The notes beneath the pieces were generated by a model. That model searched no databases and was not told the DNA's origin. It was given only the letters and a program-made list of their open reading frames with translations. Positions 35,224 to 45,600 of a stretch of DNA of 64,000 bases are shown here, piece by piece. Both the position numbers and the translations under genes were made by a program. The DNA is taken from contig JAIWZP010000060.1 of assembly GCA_025201375.1 (NCBI GenBank), positions 92,401 through 156,400 on the forward strand, given 5' to 3'. Position 1 is the stretch's first letter. Every line of letters starts with the position of its first letter. The stretch is from Gongronella butleri. Its lineage: Eukaryota > Mucoromycota > Mucoromycetes > Mucorales > Cunninghamellaceae.

Positions 35224-37661
35224 CTAGACGGAAGGGTATATAGGATTGGAGGGTGAGCGGTGTAGACTGGCGCAGAGCGTGTGTTCAATGTGGTCAAAGT
35301 AATCAATGAGCGGTGCTTGGGCGAAATTGAAGAAACAGCCGTGGTGTAAGATTGAAAAGCACTGGAGGAGCGATTGGCGCGCGCGGCTGATGAGTTGTGT
35401 GGATAAAAACGCGGCAGCATCGTTCATTTCCTGGCCGAGACACGCATTGCGCAAGTGGACGTCCCAGGGAGACAACAGCAGACTAATGTCAATGTCGCAG
35501 GCAAAGCCCAGATGTTGCGTATATTCCAAGAAAAAAACGAGCAACGTGGCGGCCTGTGTGCATCGCTCGTGCGCCAACTGTTGCACAGGCACCATGGCCA
35601 CGGACGTGGGCGACAAGGGAGGCGACGGCTGCGGCGATTGTGGCAAAAGAGGCGGTGCAGGTTTTTGATTTGCCTCATTTTGTGATGATGCCGACGACGA
35701 TGAAGACGGTGACAATGTCATGGAAGGCATGGTGTCCGAGGAAGGATCCACCGGCTTGGATGATGATGACGACGACAACGATGAATGGACAATAGGCAGC
35801 CCTTGTTCATCCAAAAGACCCAAAAGACGCGCACGATGTGCATCTTGCAAATCCGGGAAAAACGGCTCGTACAAAGAAATAAGACCTTGCACATAGTGAA
35901 TGGCTAGGAATAATTTTGGCAATTGTTCATGGCGCACAGAGCCATCGGACGCGACAAATCGTTGATCCAGGAGGCGGCGCAGTGCCGCGGGCAAATTTTC
36001 ATTTCCAGAGGTCGTGAGGGCCAGCAGCGGCTTGAGATCCATGCGCAGATGCGTCGGCACCTGCGCATAGAATTGTGCATAGTCAGCTTCGGTCTCGGTC
36101 AGCAAAGGCACGTCAATGGCATCGCTTTTGCCCCATCGCACGCGCTGGATAAATCGCGACAGGATCTTGGTCATCTCAAACGTCACGTGGTGCATGCGCA
36201 GCGTCGCCTGCACGCGCTTGGGCTCGTCTGGCAGCGCCGTGCGTACGAATTGCTGGTGTTGCTCGCGTAACAGGCGAGCCACGGGGTGTGGCTGAGGAGT
36301 TGCCTCGGCTTTGTTGGTTGCGCGCTTTTTCGAGACATCCATGGGCACGCCGCGGCGATTGGCCATGAATTCAAGGCTGACGGCCACGCGCAGCATGGCC
36401 CAATGCACGCGCTTGAACAATTCCTGCATTCTCGGGTCTCTTTTTTCCGGCGCCGACGATACCGACGCACCGCCGTCGTCCAACCACAAATGCCGCATTC
36501 GAAACGCCATGTCCAAGTACAATGCTGCGTCCGCCCGATTGTACGTCTTGACGTGGAAAAGCGCCATAAATGTCAGCGTGATCAGCGAACCCATCGACAC
36601 GTCGTCAAAACACACCAAATCGTGTGCACGCTCATAAAACGCGCGCGCCGCCGCCTCTTGTTGGTCACGCAGAACAAGCTGCCGCGTGTGCTGGCAAGGA
36701 ATCACAAGCGCATACGCGCACAGCGCGCAAATGACGGGCGACGAGATCAAATCGCTTGCATCCACCGGATCCACAAACCACGCATAAAACGTCGCGCGGT
36801 GCAATAAAACATGGTAGCTGAAATGACATGCAAACAACGCGTGCAGCAGCGGAAGACAAAGCGCGTTCAATGCAGCATCATCGAGGGTCGCTGGTGCCGC
36901 CGTGAGCAGCAATGGGTTACGTTTAGTCGCATTGGCCGATTTTGACGAGGTGCTGTCGAGCATCTGGCGGATGATCTCGAAAGTGCCCCTGCGCAGCAAC
37001 CACATGGGCATCAGACGCTGCAGGTGCTTGCCCGGATCACTCACTGGCGAGCCAATGAGCAGCGTGCTTGGCGACGACGGCGCCGTTAAAAAGAACACAA
37101 GGTCGCTGAATGTCCGGATCCCCGTCTCAATCGACAGCCCGTGCTTGCGCACCGTCAATTGCCATGGGTGCTGGTTCAATCGCACATCGTCATCGCCATC
37201 ATCTCCTTCCAATCCTGATGGTGGCGTCCAATTGGTCTCTTCTTTTTCGCCATTTTGTGCTTGTTCTGCAAAAGCGTCGTCGTCGTCTTTGGCCACCAAT
37301 GGGTCGAGTTGCTTTTGCTTTTGCTTTTGTAGCTGCAGCTGCCGGTAGTGCGCAACCAGCCGCTCAAATTCGGCTATCTGTTGTTGAAGCAGCGTAATAT
37401 CGGTAGTCACGTCGCGCTGCTGCAGCCAATTGGTGTATGTATGGTCTGGAGGCGCGGTAGGCTGCAGGTACACACACTCAATACCAAGACGGTGGCACCT
37501 AAAAAGACCAAAAGAGCCATGAGCATGGGGGTTCGCCACAACACAGACTTGCGTTTTTTTTTTTTTTTTTACCTTTCACAAGGGTGTATGCCGCTACACC
37601 GCTTTTTTCTCTCTCGGCACCCTTCACAAGGATGCGTTTTCTTGCGTGGAGAGGTAGCCAT
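35224..37661 (-). CDS. Zn(II)2Cys6 transcription regulator with fungal-specific TF domain
   Basis: Two exons (37661-37573 and 37498-35224) encode 787 residues. The intron splits the zinc cluster; joined, it gives the exact pattern Cx2Cx6Cx5Cx2Cx6C (CEGCRERKKRCSG...CERCHRLGIEC). A linker and leucine/glutamine-rich coiled coil follow (LLQQQIAEFERLVAHYRQLQ, about residues 65-95), suitable for dimerisation. The middle region holds the fungal-specific transcription factor domain, with the typical ALCAYALVIP...ARAFYERAHDLV...YNRADAALYLDMAFRM...RVHWAMLRVAVSLEF. A Ser/Pro-rich disordered stretch precedes the last helical part. Target genes cannot be predicted. Its 5' end lies only 207 bp from the Bet5 stop codon. 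Confidence 0.9.
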
Positions 37662-37868
37662 GGGCCATAGGAAAGCGGAATCGTGCTGAAACAGAAAGAA
37701 AAAAAAAAAAAAAAAAAGGTAAAAAAAGAAAGAGAAAAAAAAAGAAATGGCGATCCCAAAAAAAAAAAAAAAAAATCTGATAATGCTCATCATCATCTAT
37801 GCCCGAGAGCCCGCGCTCCCTTTTTTTTTCGGCTTTTGGTTCTTTTTTTGTTTTATTTAAATGACAAT

Positions 37869-38609
37869 TTATTCAAAGGCGGTGAGGCTGCGGATGAAGC
37901 GATCGACGGCGAGGCGAAAGAGCTCGTTGGAAATGTTGCCTGGGGGAGCCATTGAGTTGGACAGCGCGGTCTGGGGTTGATCGTGTTGCTGCTGCTGCTG
38001 ATGCTGTAGTTTGTCTTGCTGCAAGAAGCCACGGCTGATCTCCCAGCGCGTGTCGTCAAAGCGCATCAGGCCGTTTTTCACCACGAATTCAACATACAGC
38101 TGGATGTGGATCTGCTTTAGCACCGCCTTCATGCCCTCGGTGTGAGGATCCGTGTTGAGTACGAATTTCAACCCTGTGGGCGTCTCGTAATAATGCAGCC
38201 GATACGTCGTTGTGCGATAAGAAATAAACCCGTCCTGCTCCGTCAGCTTGCGCACGAAATTGCGCAGCGACAGAATCACGCCGTACACGAGCTTGGCCTC
38301 CTCCTCCATGGAAATCATGCTGCCGGCCGCCATGCCACTCTGCTGCGTCAGCAATGTCGTATTTGTCGTCGTCGTCGCCGTCGGGTCGGCCATGATGCTG
38401 CCCCCGTGCCCATGCGATGCCTGCGTCGTGCTGCTCGTCAGCGGCTCGCCGCCACCACCGCTCGACGACGTCGTCGAATGCGACAGCCGCGACCCAAGAC
38501 GGCTGGACGCTTGACTCGTGTTGCCGCTCATCTTGGGCGCATGACTCCACTTTTGAAAATAAATACACTGGCAGTGCCGATCAAAGATATACAGATTGTG
38601 AATCGTCAT
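37869..38609 (-). CDS. BET5: TRAPP complex subunit Bet5 / TRAPPC1 with two low-complexity insertions
   Basis: A single exon of 246 residues. The start (MTIHNLYIFDRHCQCIYFQ) and the core (EEEAKLVYGVILSLRNFVRK, DGFISYRTTTYRLHYYETPT and FVLNTDPHTEGM, then LYVEFVVKNGL) match the longin/sybindin-like fold of TRAPPC1 very closely. TRAPP is the Rab1/Ypt1 exchange factor for ER-Golgi and autophagy traffic. Yeast and animal proteins are about 145-160 residues; the extra length comes from a Ser/Thr/Gly-rich insertion at about residues 27-100 and a Gln-rich insertion at about 195-215, before the conserved end (ELFRLAVDRFIRSL). The second insertion lies just before the last helix. Confidence 0.9.
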   Translation of the reverse strand: MTIHNLYIFDRHCQCIYFQKWSHAPKMSGNTSQASSRLGSRLSHSTTSSSGGGGEPLTSSTTQASHGHGGSIMADPTATTTTNTTLLTQQSGMAAGSMISMEEEAKLVYGVILSLRNFVRKLTEQDGFISYRTTTYRLHYYETPTGLKFVLNTDPHTEGMKAVLKQIHIQLYVEFVVKNGLMRFDDTRWEISRGFLQQDKLQHQQQQQHDQPQTALSNSMAPPGNISNELFRLAVDRFIRSLTAFE

Positions 38610-39284
38610 CTTGGTATCGAAATTGGTCCTTGCTTCACAACAAAACGCGCGTCAAACACAAGATGGAAGGGGTCGCCAATAAGTTGAAAAAAAAAGCGGG
38701 AAAGCAACGCACAAAAAGAGGGCGAAATCAGGGCCGCCAACCCCCGCCCCTTGATCATTTCGCATTCAGCTCCCGCCAAAGTGCCAAATGTTTGCCAGCC
38801 TTAGGTTTCGCGGCAAAAGCACGTTCATTCTTTTTACTTTTTTTTTTTACGCATTGCGCGATTTCGGCCCATATGATAGCACAATGACCACGCGCGCTCA
38901 AAGACGCGCACATTGTATGACTTACGCCGTTTATCTTGTACATGCCAAAGCGGGTGGATTTTGAGATGATTAACCTTTTTTTTCTTAAATTTGTAAAAAA
39001 AAAATCACTACCAAGGACATTTTGCGACACCACGATCCACGAAACTTTCTCACGTGGTGGATTTGACCACTCTCTTCTCAGAATAAACTAACCAGACTAC
39101 CAGAGAGCGAGCGAGTTGTTGTTGTTGTGCAGATACAGTAGATGCATTCGAAAGATCGAAACCTCCTCGACATTTTACAAATAAAGACTTCAGCACTTCA
39201 CCACAAATCTTGCTTGGTTGGATTGCCCAAATATTCACGTTACAGTACCTATCTCTTTTTCAATACAGTATGGCTCTATGGCAT
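38610..39284. other. Intergenic, no gene seen
   Basis: About 675 bp with the Bet5 promoter at its start. TACAGTA-type motifs occur at about 39127, 39241 and 39264. Nothing coding was recognised. Confidence 0.5.
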
Positions 39285-39885
39285 TGAAAACCAGGCCTAG
39301 CTAGGATTTTCTGTTCATAAATCGAGAATTGGGCAGCTGCATTTTTGACTTTAATCTCTTGCTGAGCGCCCAGTAATGCACTGAGATGAACTAACGCGAT
39401 GCCCCTGGATGTAAAATTTTATTTGGAATCGAATGGTGTTACTTTCGAGCCTTGCTCGTTTAATAAAAACACCTGATAATCGCACTTTTACCGCCGCCAA
39501 AGGCCAAAATCGCGTAAAATCGCGTAAAGTGCGATTATCTCGAAATTTTATTAAGTTAACGGACATCGTGTGAGAACTTTATTCGATTCTAAATCAAATT
39601 TTACATCTGGTTACGTGAACAGAATTACGAATTGAGCGATTTTTGAAGCACTTGTATTAGAGCAAACTTCAAAGACAGGGCGAAATCGGCGCAAATCGCT
39701 TAAGTGCTCCAAATCCAGCAACCTGACATGCATTTCAGACTTCACCATGCGATTTAGAATCATCAATTACCCCTAGAACGTCTGTCAAAGCATCGCAAAT
39801 GCAAAGCCAAGTGCATTCAAAGTGCCAATTCGATTGCCCAATTCTCGATTTATCAACAGAAAATCCTATCTAGGCTGAAAACCAG
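39285..39885. mobile_element. 581-bp non-autonomous DNA transposon (MITE), with 41-bp TIRs and 10-bp TSDs
   Basis: The element spans 39295-39875. Its ends are inverted repeats of 41 bp (39295-39335 and 39835-39875) that begin GCCTAG and differ at only two positions. It is flanked by the perfect direct repeat TGAAAACCAG (39285-39294 and 39876-39885). A 10-bp target duplication is in the range known for Mutator-like (MULE) elements. It has no transposase, so it would need an enzyme supplied in trans. It inserted into repeat R1: the sequence right of the element continues R1, and the 47.5 kb copy has a related uninterrupted version of the target (AAAACCCGAAGGTC). Confidence 0.85.
39404..39610. 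repeat. Inner palindrome of about 207 bp inside the MITE
   Basis: The outer arms (GGATGTAAAATTTTATTTGG...ATCGAAT at 39407-39433 and the reverse complement at about 39580-39609) and the inner arms (GATAATCGCACTTTT at 39475-39489 against AAAGTGCGATTATC at 39526-39539) are inverted repeats of each other. The whole block can form one long hairpin. It may be a second small foldback element nested in the MITE. Confidence 0.75.
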
Positions 39886-40440
39886 AGGTCAGTTGAGCCA
39901 CTATGCAGATGAATGCAAAATCTCGACATTTTCACAAATCTAGCACGATCTCTTGAAATATTTTGTGGATCGCGATGAAAATCTTGACACCGATCGAAAG
40001 AGACATACACATTCGGGTGCCATTTCTTGATTGTTTGGCCGCCCGATGGACGATCTTTGCATGCTTGCAAAAGTTGATCAAACTTTGCATTAATTTTCAA
40101 ACTTTATTTTCTCGACAACTGGAAAAATAACCAAACAGTGCCCTAGCAAAAAAACGTTTACACTGGCAACGGTGACTTCAACGTGTTGAATGCAGCTGTT
40201 GAATACTGTATCTATTTCGAATGAGATCAGTTTCATCAATGGATGGTTACGTAAAACTCGCAGAGAAAATTCACTTTTTCATCAAAATCTTTGATCACGA
40301 TTTGCTCGACAATGGTCTGGTCGAGCCCCGATTTTCATTGCAATTTTACTAACAAACAGGGGGGCAAAGCACTTAATGGGATGGCTTGCAGCGCGCTAGC
40401 TTTGGTTTGAACGTTTTGCATCGGTCTTGTTGTCACCAGC
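39886..40440 (+). repeat. Dispersed repeat R1, copy b
   Basis: This matches 47565-48030 over most of its length (GCAGATGAAT, ATATTYTGTGGATCG, CATGCTTGCAAAA, TCGACAAYGG, AACAAACAGGGGG) and 7565-7745 over its second half. All copies run in the same direction. Several stop codons interrupt every frame. Confidence 0.85.
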
Positions 40441-40492
40441 CTGCTGCAGCCCACTCAGCGCACAAAAGTGCGCAAAATATAAAATAAAAAAA

Positions 40493-41545
40493 ATAAAAAT
40501 TCCATGCAATCCACGCACTTAATTTGGAAGTATCAAACCTTAAATTTTTGCAAAAATATCCTGCCCAAAGTAGGCACTTTTTCTCGGTCGATCGCCGTTC
40601 ATGCGTCACTCTTTGGGCTTTTTTCTTAAGGTGGGGCGACCTGCCATGTTGTCTGCTAGTAGGAAACCGCCGGAGTTACTTGTTTGGGATGCATTGATCA
40701 CTCGGAGTTCGAAATGTCCCAAATTTGGCATTTTCTGAGATTGAAAAGTGTGACCCCTGTCAATCTTGACATGGATCATTAGAGCATGCAAGGCAGCGGA
40801 TCACAGCCAAGATTCATTCTCGGTCGCACACAGGGCCTGACATCTTGCTTTTCCTAGCACATGCTCCATATTAGTGCATAAAGCACAGCATCAGCAGCAT
40901 GTGCTATGGCTACGCGTGATGCTCATTAGCACTCACATTGCCCCTTAGTGTAGCATGACGCGCTGGATGCAAAGGGTGCCTAATGCAATGCATTGATTCC
41001 CATGATCGGACCCTTTGCACAGCCCGAGACTCCGGTCAGATCGCCACACAGCTGAATGTCTGACCCTGAATCATCCATTCCCCTCTATTTAAGCTCGCCT
41101 CCCCTTAGTCTCTCTTTCTCTTCCCTCTCATCTTTCTTCTCCTCATTAAAGCCGTACTTTTAGTCCCGTCTTTTCTGTCTTGTTCACTAGATTCACAACC
41201 CCTGAGTGACCCCTGAATTTTTCAAAAGTGGTCGTATGATAGCGCTTTGGGGGGTTTACGTAACCTTTTTTATTGCAATTCTTTCGCTAAATGCAACGCA
41301 GCCGTTTTTGAGCCGAGTCGACCAAGCAGACGGCCAGATGAATACAAAATAGTACAAATACACCGCTTTTTGCGTTTTCGAGTCCAAAAAAAATCGAGTG
41401 GACGCATCCCGCTCACAGCAGGCAATAGTTCACGCCGCGACGCAACTTTCGTCGGCGGGCAGCTAGGCTGTAAAAAAATTTCTGGAGGCACAACAGGCCG
41501 TCAAAGTTCGAAAAACACGCCTTTTTTCATTCTCAAAGGTAAATG
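40493..41545 (+). repeat. Dispersed repeat R2, copy b, split by a solo LTR
   Basis: The same sequence as 8550-9190, interrupted at 40758-41197 by an LTR insertion. Outside the insertion the two copies align continuously, which fixes the original target site. A short frame on the + strand (about 41247-41510) resembles the matching frame in copy a, but I do not call it a gene. Confidence 0.85.
40758..41197 (+). mobile_element. Solo LTR of a retrotransposon, 440 bp, with 5-bp target-site duplication
   Basis: The element starts TGTCAATC and ends GATTCACA (the TG...CA ends of LTRs) and is flanked by the perfect direct repeat ACCCC (40753-40757 and 41198-41202). The uninterrupted target is seen in the related repeat at about 8847-8868. 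Promoter-like features lie near the 3' end: TCTATTTAAG at 41085-41094 followed by a pyrimidine-rich start region, then ATTAAAG at 41145-41151 as a possible poly(A) signal. An internal inverted repeat (TAGCACATGCT/AGCATGTGCTA) lies at about 40856-40908. No internal gag-pol remains, as expected after LTR-LTR recombination. Ty1/copia or Ty3/gypsy origin cannot be decided. Confidence 0.9.
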
Positions 41546-42698
41546 TCTGTTCTATTTTGGCAATTTAATTACGTATCATAGCGCGATGGTACCATTATTC
41601 AAGTGGATGCGCGTGTCATGTTCTGTCCACAGCCGCCCTGAGGCTTGCATTGGAGAGGATGATCAAGCGTGAAAGGTGCGCAAAAGCAAAGAAACACGAA
41701 GAAGCGCATACAGTATTTTTTTTAGTATCAATCTTACTGCACAACAGACATTAAACAACCTGGATACTGATGCAAGCAAAAAAAAAATAAAGTGCAGGAC
41801 TGTAAAATGATACTGTACGCAGCAGCGATGGTCGTATTTATGACAAGAAAGAGTGCACAACAAAATAAAAAATAATGCGAAAATCCAAGTTGCTTCTTGC
41901 TTGGTAAGCTTGTTTTTTTACACGCTCGTGTAGCACTTCATTGAAAGATGAAAACCGAGCAAGCCAGCGCGTTTGGTGCAGGGCGCAGTGTTCTTGGGTT
42001 TAAAAGAAATGACTGACTGGAAGCTTGCGAAGATGGTATTAGGCAATACTCGAGAAAGAATTTTTTTGTCGTGATTGGTGATTCGCCACGACATTGTTAA
42101 TGTGTCAATCATGCTGCGGACGGCAACGCGCTGCAGCTGCTATGATAAAGCACACACAAATGTCCAGCTCTCCCCAATTTCCGTTTGACTGCCATGACCA
42201 AAGAGTCGCTTGGTGGTTGTTGATCACGACGCGCGATTTAGGTGTCTTTTTCTTTTTGTTTACAATTTCGTGTGATGAAATATTCACAATCATCTTGTGC
42301 CAATCCATGTGTACATTGCAGCAGACAAGCAAATGGGGGGGGGATCAAAAAGGGATTGTCGGCGATGACCACACAAGCACACACCAAACAGGAATGGCAG
42401 AGCAAAAAAGCGCAGCGCTGGAGCGGAATGTCAAATCCTTTTTTGTAGTATACAATTATAGGCTGATTTTTTCAGCCATTTCATTACAACTGGCTTGTAG
42501 CCTAATTATTTATTTATTTTTTTTTTGGATGCGGGGATTCACTACACTGTAAAAAAAAAACACGAAGATTAGCTGCCAATCAAATTTCTTGGGATCAGCT
42601 TCTATGCTCCCCTCGTCCCCTTAGGTAACCAGCTTTTTTTTTTTTTTTGTGCCAGTGGCGAGATGCTTACCAATAGCCTAAACAGCCGATTGTGAAAT
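41546..42698. other. 3' flank of the Fanzor gene; no gene seen
   Basis: About 1.15 kb downstream of the minus-strand Fanzor stop codon. It holds a 109-bp stretch bounded by TACAGTAT (41709-41716) and ATACTGTA (41810-41817), a possible tiny Tc1/mariner-like MITE with TA target sites. T-tracts and another CACTGTA lie near 42543. Guide RNAs of Fanzors usually derive from the region around the 3' end of the gene, so the stretch nearest 42698 is the first place to look for one; nothing in the sequence alone proves it. Confidence 0.4.
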
Positions 42699-45600
42699 CT
42701 AGGACGACTTTTGTGGTCTCCAATAAGGGGGGTTTGTGGGATCGGCTTCAACGAATTCCTTGGTAAAGACTTGAGGTCGCTTGGGATTGTCCGGGTTGAG
42801 TGCCTTTCGATCTTGACCATATATGTGGAGCAGCGCAATCGAGCGAATGTTGCGGGCGGCGTTGACGTCTCTTTGCCAAAGGCGCGCGCACCAATTGCAG
42901 GAGAGTGCGCCATGCAAATTAAACGTGCTTGTGCCGCAGTCGCGCTTTGTGACATTCGTCAAAGATCGACGACCGCATGTGGAACAAGTTTTGCTCGTAA
43001 AAGGCTCTGGGACAGCCACGACCATCAGACGCCAGTCGCGCTGGGCGAGAATCAGAGCGCGCTTGAGTAGGGCGGCTTGGCCAGTCGGTTTTCCTCGCCA
43101 ATTCATGCGATTGAACGTCGCGTCACCAATACAAATCAGCGGACAAGAATAAAATCGTCGGCGGGGCGAGGCCTTGCGCCACCTATGATAGAGTTAAAAA
43201 AAAAAAAGTCAATTGGCAAGACTCTCTCGTGACAGGGTCGCTTTGCTCGTTTGCTCACTTGATGTCGCTCTGGCTGTCGTGTGCTTGTCGCGTAGCGTTG
43301 TGTGGATTGTATTTTTTACCGCCGTGTGCCAGGATATTGACCATCTCGTTGACGGCCAGCTGCTTGCCTCTAAAATTTAAGAATCGCAGCTCTTGATGCC
43401 GGAGCCCATAGTACGCTAGAAGCCGCGGTAGCGCACGGAGGACACCTTGGACATGCAGGGCCATTTTTTCGGGGCGTGTGGTCCTGGCGGTGGGCAATTC
43501 GGATTCCAAGGTGGTGATGGTGACGCCCTGCTCGTCGGCGGAATTTTCTTTCCATTGGCGGAGGTGCTGGTTCGTACGAGTAATTCCAGACAGATGATTG
43601 TATTCCTGCGCAGAAAATCGACGCACTTGATGAGCCTCGCTCGTGGTAAAGAGACGGCGAGAACGCTCGGGAAGAACCGACGCAGATCTGGGGCGTGCTG
43701 GTGACTTGGGATCGCGCATGTTGCCTATTTTTGTCTCTGGCGCTTCGGCCGACCATCTGATTTTCCGGCCAGCGGATGGTGGCAGCGGCGGCAATGTGGG
43801 CCGCGAGGTGCCATAAATGCCGCTCTGGTGGTTGGACCCGTCGACAGCTACAAATATCTCGGAGACGCCCGGATCGACGCCCCATACATGGCATTGTTGT
43901 AGATCTTGAGGATCAATGTCGTCCAGTGCAAGCAGTGGTGGAGCCTTGCCAGTAGTGGGGACACGGTAAAAGACCGACGTGGAGAAGGCATCGGTCATGA
44001 GCGCATTGTCAAACACGGCGCGCTTCGGCCTAGCGGGGTCGAGAAAAAAAAAAAGAGGTTAGGTCACCCTCTTTCTTTCTTTTTCAAAAGATTCATCTTA
44101 CGGTCGGATTCGTGTCCAATCAAATAGGCGATGGAAGACGAGATGCATCTCGCCGTCATCCGGGGCGCTTTCCTTGCAGTCCTTTTGGTATTTCGATAAG
44201 CCGCTGAATTTCAAGAGTCCCATGATGGATCGGTGGTGCAGGTGGATGTATCGGAGGCGGAATGATGGGGCCGGGACAAGAGCAAAGAGGCGGATGGCGG
44301 GGCGGGCGATGATCACTTCCGGCTTGAATGTTTTGTCGTTGATCAGCTGGCGGGTATTTTTGAAGAGGGAATCGATGGCGTCTGTGGATGGTTGGGTCAA
44401 TTTGTTTTTGTAGGGCAGCTTCTCCACGTCGAGCGTCGCTTTCTTGGTGTTGATGAGTTTCATGAGGACGCGTGTCAGACGCGTTCGCTGTCTGTAATTG
44501 AGGTATTGGAAGTCTGGCACCTGATCTTTGAGTTTACTGCGCGTCCATGCGAATGTGACTTCCTCGGCGGTCTCGGCTGGCTTGGCTGCGTCTTGTTCGT
44601 TCCATTCCTCAATTTCTCGAAGCGCGTCGTGTAATACTTTGAGGAAAAAATGCGGGTATTTTGTGATGGCAGCTGTAGTGATCGAGAGGCGCTCTGACAC
44701 GTGCATTTCCGACATGCCCATTGATCCGACCGTGCTTGGAGACATTGCATCCGAGATTTCCACGTCAGGAATGGGATCCACGCTCATTGCGCCCACGCTG
44801 TCGGCGTCATGGATGGGATCGATCATCATTTCCGAATCGATGTGGCCGGATTGGGCGTCCGAGGCCGACAAGAGGAAGCTGGCGACCATTGCATCGGCGT
44901 CGGCAGCTGTGGAGGCGGCGGCATTGGCAGCTGCGTTGGCGGCGGCGGCTGTATCTATGGCGGCGGCATGGATCTGGGCGGCGGCCATGGCTTCGGCATG
45001 CGCTGTGACTTGACGCTGCGCCGCTCTGTTGCACGTGTTGGCGAGCATCACCGCAAAATTGATCGCGTTTTGGTGGGTCTCGGCGGCGGATGCAGCCAAT
45101 TCTTGCGCCTCTACATCCAAAGGCGGGTCTGTATGCTCTGCCATTGCCTGAGTAGCAGCAGCTGCAGCAGCCAAGGCCGGGATGGTTGCAGAATGTGACA
45201 TGTATGCGTGGCTGGCGGCATTGTGCGCAGCAATCGCGTGTTGCGCCGCGGTATGCTTTCTGGCGGCGACGTCGGCAGCAGCTTGGCATGCAGCAGCTTG
45301 TGCATTGGCAATCTCTCGCGCCTCATTGGCCACAGCATGCGCAATAGTGGCCCGATCCACGGCAGCTTGGTGCTGAGCAGCAATCACGCCCGGTGCCTGC
45401 TCTTGGATGGCCAGGGCGGCGACGGCAGCATCATCGGCAGCAGCATCAGCAGCTTGTTGGGCGCCAGTCGACGATTCGGCGACAACCACAGGCGACGAAT
45501 TGGGCTCCATGGGCGTCCGAGCGGATTGCGCAAATGTCAGGCCGGCAAGAAGAGCATCACGGTTCGCCAATGATGTTTGTCGCGCTCGTTCATTCGCCTC

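Noticed and set aside
42699..43182. Bacterial IS605/IS607 tnpB contamination
   Set aside because: Four spliceosomal introns, a long N-terminal extension and the relocated Glu fit a eukaryotic Fanzor. No tnpA is nearby.
44807..45573. Several long open frames on both strands over the alanine-rich block
   Set aside because: GC-rich alanine codons remove stops from all frames. Only the minus-strand frame linking to the RuvC exons is supported.
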